From positions 62,001 to 126,000 of the forward strand of contig NZ_JACETV010000002.1 of the NCBI RefSeq assembly GCF_013912375.1: 64,000 bases of DNA, given 5' to 3'. Position numbers and translations under genes: made by a program. Positions within the stretch are counted from its first letter, which is position 1; every line of letters starts with the position of its first letter. Origin of the DNA: Emticicia sp. BO119. Lineage in GTDB: Bacteria > Bacteroidota > Bacteroidia > Cytophagales > Spirosomataceae. Positions 18,014-25,786 of the stretch are shown here, in pieces. The notes beneath the pieces are model-generated. The model searched no databases, was not told the origin of the DNA, and saw only the letters and a list, made by a program, of their open reading frames with translations.

Positions 18014-18682
18014 ATGGAAGAAAACCTTACTGATAATTACGCGCGAGTGCTGTTTGACTATCATTTTTTGCAACAGTCATTAAAAAAAGCTGACTGTATT
18101 TTTGTATTAGGCAGCCACGATCCAAGCGTGGCCGACTATGCCGCTCAATTGTATAACGAGGGTTTTGCTCCCTATATTATTTTTTCAGGGGGAGTAGTGC
18201 GGCCTGTCGGTGAATTGAGAAATGCAATGCCTAAAACCGAAGCAGAAGCATTTTTTGATATTGCTGTAAGCAAAGGTGTACCTGCTGATGCGATTCTGTT
18301 AGAGAACGAAGCGACTAATACAGGAGCAAATTTTATATGTACAAAAAAACTACTGAAAGAAAAAAATCTAAATTTTAAGAGTTTTATTCTGGTTCAGAAA
18401 CCTTATATGGTTCGTCGTACTTATGCTACAGCAATGGTGCAGTTTAAAGAGTTTGACTTTGTGGTTTCTGCTTTGCCGGATACTTATGATTCTTATATGG
18501 TACGCTGTCTGGCTGAAGGTATTTCTAAAGAACGTGTCATAAGTAATATGACAGGTGATTTACAAAGGCTGAAGATTTATCCAAGCAAGGGCTTTCTGAT
18601 AGCAATGGATATACCTCAGGAGGTTTGGACTGCCTATGAACGACTTTTGGAATTAGGATTTGAAGGACGCATGGCAAGCTAA
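18014..18682 (+). CDS. YdcF/DUF218 family protein
   Basis: A 222-residue protein of the DUF218 (YdcF/SanA/ElyC) family. Visible features are CIFVLGSHDPSVADYAAQLY near residue 35, YIIFSGGVVRP, KTEAEAFFDIAVSKGVP, and LENEATNTGANFICTKKLL, followed by FILVQKPYMVRRTYATAMVQF; these are the conserved Gly, Glu-Ala-x-Asn-Thr and Lys-x-x-Arg elements of the family. There is no signal peptide or transmembrane helix, so this is the soluble YdcF type. E. coli YdcF binds S-adenosylmethionine; other members act in envelope-polymer metabolism. The role here is unknown. Confidence 0.85.
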   Translation: MEENLTDNYARVLFDYHFLQQSLKKADCIFVLGSHDPSVADYAAQLYNEGFAPYIIFSGGVVRPVGELRNAMPKTEAEAFFDIAVSKGVPADAILLENEATNTGANFICTKKLLKEKNLNFKSFILVQKPYMVRRTYATAMVQFKEFDFVVSALPDTYDSYMVRCLAEGISKERVISNMTGDLQRLKIYPSKGFLIAMDIPQEVWTAYERLLELGFEGRMAS

Positions 18683-18735
18683 AAACTCTTGCCATTTAAT
18701 AAATATTTGAGCTGAAAAAGAATTATTTTTCGGCT
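18671..18735. terminator. Two hairpins between the convergent DUF218 and CoA-binding genes
   Basis: The first hairpin ATGGCAAG / CTTGCCAT (18671-18678, 18688-18695) overlaps the DUF218 stop and is followed by an AT-rich run. The second, AGCTGAAAAA / TTTTTCGGCT (18710-18735), has A/T tracts inside its stem and could stop either strand. Confidence 0.55.
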
Positions 18736-18751
18736 TAATAAAAATCACTCA

Positions 18752-19114
18752 TTAATATTGCCCTGTAGAAAGCATGACAAGTGTACAGGCCTCTAAAGGT
18801 TCTATTTTATTTTGAGCAAGTAATTTTTCAAACTCGGGATTTTCTGTGCCTGGATTGAAGATAACTCTCTTGGGTTTTAATCCTACAATATAATCGTAAT
18901 ATTCTGGCTGACGTTTGGGACTGATATACATAGTTACTGTATCTATGCTCTCTATATCAGGCTTGCTTGTCTGTATTTCTTTGCTGCCAATTTTTCCCTG
19001 GTCTTTACCTATGAGTTCAATTTCATGACCATGATGTAATAATCTGTTGGCAGCTAAAAATGCATAACGTGTCGGATCGGTAGATGCTCCTATTACTAAA
19101 GTTTTTTTTGACAT
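18752..19114 (-). CDS. CoA-binding (YccU-like) Rossmann protein
   Basis: A 120-residue single-domain protein of the CoA_binding_2 family. The Rossmann nucleotide loop is VIGASTDPTRYAFLAANRL near the N terminus; the middle segment ESIDTVTMYISPKRQPEYYDYI and the C-terminal FNPGTENPEFEKLL...EACTLVMLSTGQY are typical of the group. Homologues bind CoA-like ligands in structures, but no reaction is established. It is cytoplasmic and monocistronic. Length matches the family (about 120-140 residues). Confidence 0.85.
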   Translation of the reverse strand: MSKKTLVIGASTDPTRYAFLAANRLLHHGHEIELIGKDQGKIGSKEIQTSKPDIESIDTVTMYISPKRQPEYYDYIVGLKPKRVIFNPGTENPEFEKLLAQNKIEPLEACTLVMLSTGQY

Positions 19115-19331
19115 TTCGGTGTCGTGTTGTTTAATTTGAAAACATTTAGATAAATGGTTTTTGTTCCTTAATTTTAGATTAAAACAATATTTTGAAACAA
19201 TTTTTTATCAGAAATGTTGTTATTATGCGAAGAAATCCTAACTGTCGATGCTTATACTCATATTTTGCTGGCATACTTTTTTATGCATATTATGATATAG
19301 TTAAGGTTTTAATAATTATATAATTTTTGTG

Positions 19332-19913
19332 ATGAATAGAGGAACGAATAGTGAAAAAAATGCTCTTTGGGCAGAACGATGGACACCAGTTGTCATTGAC
19401 GTAGAAGGAGTTGAAAATCCACCTCGCTATGAGGTCTCAAATTTTGGTAGGCTCCGTAGTTTGCAAAATGATTCCAAAGGTACAATTATTAAAGGTTCAG
19501 TTATTCAGGGATACAGGTCTTTGAATGTAAGATTACCTAAAGGAAAAACATTTAATCGCTATATACATAAATTAGTGGCTGAAACTTTTGTGAAGAGAGA
19601 AAGCCCTGAACATAAATTTGTTATCCACCTTGACTACGACAAAATGAATAACCATTTTGAAAACCTGAAGTGGGTAACAAAAGATGAAATGGTAGAGCAT
19701 AATCGCGAAAACCCTGCTGTAAAGAATAAGCCGATTCCGAGAAATACGAAGAACTACAAGTTGACTGAGACCAAGGTCAGAATGATCAAGAAGATGCTTC
19801 AGAATGAAAATACCCGTCTGAAAATGATAGCAAAACAATTTGGTATCACGCACACCCAGTTGAATCGCATACGATCAGGTGAAAACTGGGGTTATCTGAA
19901 AACAGATGAGTAA
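19332..19913 (+). CDS. NUMOD4 / HNH-like protein with C-terminal helix-turn-helix
   Basis: A 193-residue protein with three parts. Residues ~12-60 are a NUMOD4 motif (ERWTPVVID...RYEVSNFGRLRSL). Residues ~78-120 resemble an HNH_3 endonuclease core (YIHKLVAETF, then FVIHLDYDKMNNHFENLKWVT), keeping the His and the NN...NLxW pattern. Residues ~145-185 form a DNA-binding helix-turn-helix (LKMIAKQFGITHTQLNRIRSG). These parts occur in homing endonucleases, but there is no intron, intein or phage context here, so a resident DNA-binding or regulatory protein is equally likely. I start at the ATG at 19332; a GTG lies one codon before it. It stands alone, with gaps of over 100 bp on both sides. Confidence 0.8.
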   Translation: MNRGTNSEKNALWAERWTPVVIDVEGVENPPRYEVSNFGRLRSLQNDSKGTIIKGSVIQGYRSLNVRLPKGKTFNRYIHKLVAETFVKRESPEHKFVIHLDYDKMNNHFENLKWVTKDEMVEHNRENPAVKNKPIPRNTKNYKLTETKVRMIKKMLQNENTRLKMIAKQFGITHTQLNRIRSGENWGYLKTDE

Positions 19914-20034
19914 GTAGCAATTATGATAGAATACTTTAAAGTGTGCTTTTATCTTCTACTTAGTTTTAGATAGAGACTATTTTAAGTAAGAAAAGCCGTG
20001 TCTCTCCTGTAAAATTTTAAACTTTCTGTAGAGG

Positions 20035-20793
20035 TTATCTGATTGTTATTTTGCCCAATTCGGCCAGAAAATCTTCTTTTCTACGTCGGGCTACCTCTAC
20101 CTCGTAGTTGTCTGACATGATTGCAAATCCACCTTCACCTTTTACATATTTTTTTACGTGACGCAGATTGACAAGATGTTGATTGTGTACCCTGCAAAAA
20201 CTATATGGGGTTAGTAATTCCTCATATTCCTTTACGTTTTTCGAAACAATGATTTTCTTTTTGTCAGAGAAATGAAAAACAGTATAGCTACCATCGGACT
20301 CACATCTGATTATTTCTGAAATCGGAATATAAAATACGCCTTCCTGGGTCGGAAGAGCCAGTTGCATATTTTCGTTCTTAGGTGTGCGTATGTTCTGTAG
20401 CAATAACTCTATGCTGTGATTAGTATCCTTCTTTTTAATCCGGTCTATTACTTTTTCTACCGAGTAATCAAGGTCATCTATATCAACAGGTTTAAGCAGG
20501 TAATCAATCGCTCCAAACTTAAAGGCCTGAATAGCATACTGGTCATAACCTGTTACGAAGATTACCTCAAATTTTACCTCCGGCATGGCATTGAGCATAT
20601 CAAATCCGGTTTTACCAGGCATTTGTATGTCCAGAAACACTAAGTCAGGCTTCAGCCTTTGAATAGTAGCGATGCCCTCATCTGCCGAATGAGCTGCACC
20701 CAGAAGTTCAATTTCAGGATAGCGTTCCAGTAATTTAGCAAGAGCCTGGCTTCCTCTTACTTCATCATCAACAATCAGGGTTTTAATCTTCAT
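20035..20793 (-). CDS. LytTR-type response regulator
   Basis: A 252-residue two-component regulator. The receiver domain (1-125) has the acidic pocket VDDE, the phosphate acceptor Asp55 in FLDIQMPG, and the conserved Lys in DYLLKPVD. The C-terminal LytTR DNA-binding domain (about 150-248) carries IIRCESDGSYTVFHF, FCRVHNQHLVNLRHVKKYVKG and VARRRKEDFL. LytTR regulators normally work with LytS-type histidine kinases, but no kinase gene is in the window. It lies 30 bp downstream of the beta-lactamase gene on the same strand, so both may be on one transcript. Targets are unknown. Confidence 0.93.
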   Translation of the reverse strand: MKIKTLIVDDEVRGSQALAKLLERYPEIELLGAAHSADEGIATIQRLKPDLVFLDIQMPGKTGFDMLNAMPEVKFEVIFVTGYDQYAIQAFKFGAIDYLLKPVDIDDLDYSVEKVIDRIKKKDTNHSIELLLQNIRTPKNENMQLALPTQEGVFYIPISEIIRCESDGSYTVFHFSDKKKIIVSKNVKEYEELLTPYSFCRVHNQHLVNLRHVKKYVKGEGGFAIMSDNYEVEVARRRKEDFLAELGKITIR

Positions 20794-20823
20794 ACGAGTA
20801 GTTTTCTATTGCGTTTTAAGGTA

Positions 20824-21612
20824 TCAGATAATGCCGAGTTTCTCTAAAATTTTGGTCGTTATTTCAATTCGGTCTCCCCCAAAAGTCGGAATACTTTTTT
20901 CTACAGGTTTATAAACTCTTGTGGCAAAAAAATATACATTGTCTTTCTTTTGTACGTAGCCAACATACCAGCCTATGTCTTTAGGAGGAGTATCAGCCCA
21001 GCCTGTTTTGGCTCTTATTGTATATTCAGGCGTTTCTTTCCGAATCATAATTTTCTTTACGATCTCTAATGTCCTTTTTGAAAAGGGTAATTTCTCTTCA
21101 TACAACTTTACTAAAAATTCAAGTTGGTTTTTCGGAGAAATTGTCAGACTCGAACCAAGCCAAAAGGTTGTTAACCCGGCACTTATATCCTGATTGCCAT
21201 AGCTTAGGGCTTGCAGGAATTGATGATAATTTTTCTCACCAATTCTTCGGGCTAATTCCTGATAAAACCAGACAGTTGAATTTTTAAAAGCGTTCTTTAA
21301 ATCGTGGTCTGCATTCCATGCTTCAAGCCAGCGTTTTTGACCGTCCCATTTGATAACTTCATTTTCATCTTTAATTGCCCCTGTTTCTAAGGCTATGAGC
21401 GAGTTGGGGATTTTGAAAGTTGAAGCAGGTGAAGTTGGCTTTGTAAAGTCGGCTTTGTCGCTCACTATATATTCTTTTTTTTGGTAATCATATAAGAAGA
21501 AGCCTCCCTCAAGATCTTTCTCCTTAAAATACTGACTTAAATCTTCAGTTTTTTGCGCAAAAGCGTCACCTAAAAGAGTGGAAATAAAAATAAAAGTGAG
21601 TAGTTTTTTCAT
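20824..21612 (-). CDS. Class D (OXA-type) beta-lactamase
   Basis: The start at 21612 gives a clean signal peptide (MKKLLTFIFISTLLGDAFAQ); the open frame upstream to 21780 has no signal and a different composition. The 262-residue protein has all class D motifs: Ser64-Thr-Phe-Lys67 (active Ser and the Lys that is carbamylated in the family), Ser112-Thr-Val114, Tyr138-Gly-Asn140, WLGSSL at 151-156, and Lys202-Thr-Gly204. Length fits periplasmic OXA enzymes. It is expected to hydrolyse beta-lactams, but the spectrum cannot be read from sequence. BlaR-type sensors have similar domains but carry an N-terminal membrane metalloprotease, absent here. The LytTR regulator gene follows 30 bp downstream; moaD is divergent. 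Confidence 0.92.
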   Translation of the reverse strand: MKKLLTFIFISTLLGDAFAQKTEDLSQYFKEKDLEGGFFLYDYQKKEYIVSDKADFTKPTSPASTFKIPNSLIALETGAIKDENEVIKWDGQKRWLEAWNADHDLKNAFKNSTVWFYQELARRIGEKNYHQFLQALSYGNQDISAGLTTFWLGSSLTISPKNQLEFLVKLYEEKLPFSKRTLEIVKKIMIRKETPEYTIRAKTGWADTPPKDIGWYVGYVQKKDNVYFFATRVYKPVEKSIPTFGGDRIEITTKILEKLGII

Positions 21613-21822
21613 TCTAATAAAGCACAGAGTAAATTTGGACTGATTTCTAACAAAAATAGTCAGCTTACAAGGAATTATTATTGAAATACCCTTCTTTTTT
21701 GCAGAGAATTTTATTCTACAAAAAATGAGGATGTCAAATCTGGAAATGAGCTTCCAAATACATTTGTTACAAGGAATCAATCAATAGATTTTAGGTGTTG
21801 TATTGGAAAAGTTAACAAAAAA

Positions 21823-22065
21823 ATGAATTTAAAGGTATTGTGTTTTGGTATTACAAGAGATATTATTGGGCAGTTTGAATATAAACTTTCTTTACCCTCT
21901 GAAGCAACCGTAGCAGATTTGAAAAATCAGCTTTCAATACAATTTCCTAAGTTTGCTACGTTGAAGTCTTTACGCATTGCTTTGAATGAAGAATATGCTG
22001 AAGATGCTATGACTTTGAAAGAAAACGATGAAATAGTGTTGATTCCACCTGTGAGTGGAGGATAA
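21823..22065 (+). CDS. moaD: Molybdopterin synthase small subunit MoaD
   Basis: An 80-residue ubiquitin-fold sulfur carrier. The diagnostic C terminus is PPVSGG, whose terminal Gly-Gly is adenylated and then thiocarboxylated to supply sulfur to molybdopterin. The internal segment RIALNEEYAEDAMTLKENDEIVLIPP fits MoaD better than ThiS. moaE follows 18 bp downstream, which confirms the role because the two form the synthase. Confidence 0.93.
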   Translation: MNLKVLCFGITRDIIGQFEYKLSLPSEATVADLKNQLSIQFPKFATLKSLRIALNEEYAEDAMTLKENDEIVLIPPVSGG

Positions 22066-22083
22066 TAAAATCTGATACTAACC

Positions 22084-22500
22084 ATGATTGATATACAACT
22101 CTTACATACACCTCTTTCTGAAAAAGCATGCCTTGATTTTGTAAAAACAGATGATGTCGGAGGAATAGTGGTTTTTGTAGGGACAGTGCGCAACCAGACC
22201 AAGGGCAAAGCTGTAATAAGACTTGATTTTGAAGCATACGAGCCTATGGCTATTTCGGAGATGAGGAAAATTGCAATATTGGCTGTTGAGCAATTCTCTC
22301 TAAAAAAAATCTCTTTACATCATCGGGTAGGTACTTTGGATGTAGGTGAAATTCCGGTAGTAATTGCCGTTTCATCGGCACATCGAAAAGCAGCTTTTGT
22401 TGCCTGTGAATTTGTGATTGATACCCTGAAAGAAACAGTGCCAATCTGGAAAAAAGAGATTTTTGAAGATGGAGAGGTTTGGGTATCGGCTACGCCTTGA
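22084..22500 (+). CDS. moaE: Molybdopterin synthase catalytic subunit MoaE
   Basis: A 138-residue cytoplasmic enzyme that, with thiocarboxylated MoaD, converts precursor Z (cyclic pyranopterin monophosphate) to molybdopterin. Family motifs are visible: GGIVVFVGTVRNQTKGK near residue 23, LDFEAYEPMAISEM, HHRVGTLDVGEIPVVIAVSSAHR, and the active-site Lys region VPIWKKEIFEDGEVWV at the C terminus. It follows moaD directly and is convergent with mobA-moaC. Confidence 0.96.
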   Translation: MIDIQLLHTPLSEKACLDFVKTDDVGGIVVFVGTVRNQTKGKAVIRLDFEAYEPMAISEMRKIAILAVEQFSLKKISLHHRVGTLDVGEIPVVIAVSSAHRKAAFVACEFVIDTLKETVPIWKKEIFEDGEVWVSATP

Positions 22501-22510
22501 TAGGTGGAAA

Positions 22511-23068
22511 CTATTGCATTGAGATTGATTGATATTCATTAAACTCATGTTTTGTATTTACATTTCTCAAAAACCCTTTTTCTTCAATATATATCAACTG
22601 CACATTATTATTTTGAAGAAAAACTTTTGGGCTTTTATGCCCTGCATTTATGTATTCAATTAGCAAAGGATAGGCTTTGGGTTCATAAATAGTAATGAGT
22701 GGTTCAGGTGCAGTAATTTCGGGATTGTAGAAAGCGGTGGCCATTTTTTCGGTATTTCTGTGCTTGAGTAGTAGTTCAATCGCTTTATCAGTAACCAAGG
22801 GCATATCACAGGCTAATACCAACCAAGCAGTTTTTGAATTATTTTCAAAGGCCGATAGAATACCACTGATGGGGCTGATAGCAAGGGTATCAATAATGAC
22901 ATTTTCTGAAAGCCCTTGCTCTTTTCTTGATGAAAAATAGACTTCTTTGCAAAATTTACCTAATAAAGAAAACAGGTGTTCTCTCTGAGAAAGACCATGA
23001 TAATTGAGCAGGCTTTTGTCTGTACCCATACGTGAGCTTTTGCCTCCAATCAGAATCAGCCCGTTCAT
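22511..23068 (-). CDS. mobA: Molybdenum cofactor guanylyltransferase MobA
   Basis: A 185-residue nucleotidyltransferase that adds GMP to Mo-molybdopterin to form the MGD cofactor. The N-terminal signature LIGGKSSRMGTDKSLL (the GGxSxRMGxxK loop) binds GTP, and WLVLACDMPLV holds the metal-binding Asp. Some short Bacteroidota relatives may handle CTP (MocA type); sequence alone does not settle this. The start overlaps the moaC stop (ATGA arrangement), so the pair is translationally coupled on the minus strand. Confidence 0.85.
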   Translation of the reverse strand: MNGLILIGGKSSRMGTDKSLLNYHGLSQREHLFSLLGKFCKEVYFSSRKEQGLSENVIIDTLAISPISGILSAFENNSKTAWLVLACDMPLVTDKAIELLLKHRNTEKMATAFYNPEITAPEPLITIYEPKAYPLLIEYINAGHKSPKVFLQNNNVQLIYIEEKGFLRNVNTKHEFNEYQSISMQ

Positions 23069-23547
23069 TCAGTGTCCAATTTAAAGTCTCGTTTACCACC
23101 CGATTTTTCAATCAAACGGGTTTCTTTAATAATAATACTGTGCGAAAAAGCCTTGCACATATCATATACAGTCAAGGCCGCAATGCTTGCTCCGGTTAGT
23201 GCTTCCATTTCAACCCCTGTTTTTCCGGTTAACGAGGCCATGCATTCAATTACCACTTCTTTCTTTGCATTCAGCATAATTGTAATCTGGCAGTTTTCAA
23301 GTCCCAGAGGATGGCAGAGTGGTATTAAATCACCCGTACGTTTGGCGGCCATTACTCCGGCAATAATAGCTGTCTGAAATACTGGCCCTTTTTTGGTATG
23401 TATTTCATCGTTTTGCAATTTTTCGAGTATGGCATCATCTAATACCACAACGCTTCGGGCTTTGGCCTGGCGTTTGGTAATGCTTTTTTCGCTTACATCC
23501 ACCATTGAGGGGTTACCTGCGGCATCTATATGAGTGAATTCTGACAT
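23065..23547 (-). CDS. moaC: Cyclic pyranopterin monophosphate synthase MoaC
   Basis: A ~160-residue enzyme that, with MoaA, makes cyclic pyranopterin monophosphate from GTP. MoaC motifs are clear: HIDAAGNPSMVDVSEK at the start, KKGPVFQTAIIAGVMAAKRTGDLIPLCHPL, and MEALTGASIAALTVYDMCKA. The start at 23547 (MSEFTHID) is chosen because homologues begin there; the frame is open to a non-ATG codon at 23571. It overlaps mobA by 4 bp. The partner moaA is not in the window. Confidence 0.95.
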   Translation of the reverse strand: MSEFTHIDAAGNPSMVDVSEKSITKRQAKARSVVVLDDAILEKLQNDEIHTKKGPVFQTAIIAGVMAAKRTGDLIPLCHPLGLENCQITIMLNAKKEVVIECMASLTGKTGVEMEALTGASIAALTVYDMCKAFSHSIIIKETRLIEKSGGKRDFKLDTE

Positions 23548-23565
23548 AAAGTTATTTTGATTACT

Positions 23566-23589
23566 GCGCACCAGAGGTTCGCGCTACAA
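23566..23589. repeat. GC-rich intergenic hairpin (REP-like)
   Basis: GCGCACC AGA GGTTCGCGC followed by TACAAT forms an imperfect hairpin in an otherwise AT-rich gap between moaC and recQ. It resembles the hairpin at 54175-54216 in its GCGC...CGC(C/G)C(T/A)ACAA ending. Confidence 0.5.
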
Positions 23590-23592
23590 TTG

Positions 23593-25491
23593 TTATTTTT
23601 TTTGTAAAATGCCCAACTCACTATACCAAATTTCTTCATTTTCAATCATTCGTCTGATTACCTCTGTTACAAAGTCTTTGTTAGTGAAGAAATGATAGTC
23701 TACTACCTGAATCACATTGGCTGGAAGAATCTCTAAAATTTTTTGCCGGTACTTGGCATAGATATCAAAAGGTATGTCACGCTTCTTTTGTTTCAGGCAA
23801 TTGTCACAGATACCACAAGTATTTTCTGTAAATTCATCAAAATATTGTTGTAGAAATTGCATACGGCATCGGCGGTCTTCCTGCGCAAATTGTACTACGG
23901 CATCTACCCTTTCGACGTCTTTCTTTTTGCGTCGTTCCAGCTCAACCCGATTGATAGATAGATAATTAGCATCTTGTCGGGCAGTCAGGAAAATCAGTTG
24001 CGGAATACTTTTTTGTTTCTGATAAGTAACTATCCCAACCTCATGAAGATACTCAAGCATTTTTTCTACTTCAGCATTCTGAGCAAAGAAATTTCTGGCT
24101 ATGGCACTTTCTGAAATGGTAGTGAATTCAGTAAACAATTGCCCACCATACATTCTTAAGAGTATTTTCGTAAACTTATCATAATTTGCGTTTTTAAGCT
24201 GAAAATTATACAAGCTGTGGTTATCAACTTTAAAAACCAGCTTTGAGGGGCTGAAATAAGAGTCGCTTAGTTGTATCAGCCCTTCATCTTCCAATTTTTT
24301 CAATGCATTATGGGTATCATTGGCTACTAAGCCGAACGTACTAATAAATTCCTGAAAGTCGAAATCGTAGCTTTCAAAATTCTCCGCACCTACCGCCAAT
24401 TTAAAATAGTTGGCTAATGCCTGATAAATCCTTTTCAGATTCTCAATAGGTGGATACTTCTGGTCTATCTGCTTGTATATATCCACTAAGTCAGGCTTAA
24501 AATAGAGTAGAATCGCATAAGACTTTAGTCCGTCTCTTCCGGCACGACCCGATTCCTGATAATAGGCTTCTAAATTTTCGGGTAAATCAAGGTGTATAAC
24601 TACTCTTACATCGGACTTGTCTATACCCATGCCAAAAGCATTAGTTGCTACTATTACCCGAATCTGATTTTTAATCCAGGCTTCCTGTTTTTTAAAACGG
24701 TCATTCATAGCCAATCCAGCATGATAAAAGTCAGCACTTATCTTGTTACGATTGAGCCAGTCTGAAATCTCTTTGGTTCTTCTGCGGCTTCTTGCATATA
24801 CAATAGCCGATCCCTGTACCTTCTGGAGAATATCAAACAGTTTGCGTTCTTTGCTTTCTTCACAAAAAGCCGAATAGGATATATTAGGCCGGGCAAAACT
24901 CTGTTGGAATACCTTAGTATTTCTCAACTCCAATTTTTGCTGAATATCCTCCCTGACGTCTTTAGTGGCTGTGGCTGTCAGGGCAATCATCGGGGCATTA
25001 ATAGTAAATTTTCTGAAATCAGGGATTTTTAAATAGGGTGGTCTGAAATCATAACCCCATTGTGAAATACAGTGAGCTTCGTCAATAGCCAGTAAACATA
25101 CCTTCATGCGCTTGGTACGTTCCTGCATAATTTCTGTCAATAGCCGCTCGGGCGAAACGTAGAGAAACTTATAATCGCCATATACAAAATTATCAAGTGT
25201 GTAGTCTATTTCGGTGCGATGCATACCAGAGTAGATGGCCGCCGCTTTAATCCCTCTTTTCTTTAATTGCTCTACCTGATCTTTCATTAGTGCAATGAGT
25301 GGAGTAACTACAATACAGACTCCATCCATCTGCAAGGCAGGCACTTGAAAACAAATCGATTTCCCTCCCCCGGTTGGCATAATCGCTAACGTATCGTTTC
25401 CAGCTAATACAGAATTAATAATATCTTCCTGTAAAGGCCGGAACGAATCATGCCGCCAATATTTTAATAATATTTCTTTTGATGCTTGCAT
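23593..25491 (-). CDS. recQ: RecQ family ATP-dependent DNA helicase
   Basis: A 632-residue superfamily 2 helicase that unwinds DNA 3'-5' in recombination and repair. The N-terminal half has the Q motif region FRPLQEDII, Walker A IMPTGGGKSICFQVPAL, the RecQ DEAH box AIDEAHCISQWGYDFRPPY and TATATKDVREDI; the second RecA domain ends with ESGRAGRDG. A zinc-binding module follows (CRMQFLQQYF...CGICDNC), then a winged-helix region. The HRDC domain of E. coli RecQ seems to be absent, as in shorter RecQ1-like proteins. Bacteroidota often carry two recQ genes, so this may be the short paralogue. It lies upstream of moaC on the same strand with a 45-bp gap containing a hairpin. Confidence 0.95.
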   Translation of the reverse strand: MQASKEILLKYWRHDSFRPLQEDIINSVLAGNDTLAIMPTGGGKSICFQVPALQMDGVCIVVTPLIALMKDQVEQLKKRGIKAAAIYSGMHRTEIDYTLDNFVYGDYKFLYVSPERLLTEIMQERTKRMKVCLLAIDEAHCISQWGYDFRPPYLKIPDFRKFTINAPMIALTATATKDVREDIQQKLELRNTKVFQQSFARPNISYSAFCEESKERKLFDILQKVQGSAIVYARSRRRTKEISDWLNRNKISADFYHAGLAMNDRFKKQEAWIKNQIRVIVATNAFGMGIDKSDVRVVIHLDLPENLEAYYQESGRAGRDGLKSYAILLYFKPDLVDIYKQIDQKYPPIENLKRIYQALANYFKLAVGAENFESYDFDFQEFISTFGLVANDTHNALKKLEDEGLIQLSDSYFSPSKLVFKVDNHSLYNFQLKNANYDKFTKILLRMYGGQLFTEFTTISESAIARNFFAQNAEVEKMLEYLHEVGIVTYQKQKSIPQLIFLTARQDANYLSINRVELERRKKKDVERVDAVVQFAQEDRRCRMQFLQQYFDEFTENTCGICDNCLKQKKRDIPFDIYAKYRQKILEILPANVIQVVDYHFFTNKDFVTEVIRRMIENEEIWYSELGILQKK

Positions 25492-25786
25492 CGTTCAAAT
25501 CGCAGTTTTCGTCTATTAATGCAAAGATAAGCTTTCAGTTTGTTAATCCGACAGGTAATCCCTGACGATTAGTAATAAGTTTAAGCAGAATGATGAATAA
25601 ATTTATGTATTCAGGAAAGTTAGCCGATAAATAATACTTCTACTACTATTTCTAATATTCGCTTAATAAAAACGTTATTATATTCGTGAGAATTTATACC
25701 TTGTAGAAAAATTCAAAGCAACCTTGACCCATTGAATTTCGTATTTTTTTAAGACCCTTAGGAAACAGGATTTGACGCTAAAGATT

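Noticed and set aside
25490-25520. GTTCAAATC sequence resembling a tRNA T-loop
   Set aside because: No acceptor stem, anticodon arm or D arm can be folded around it.
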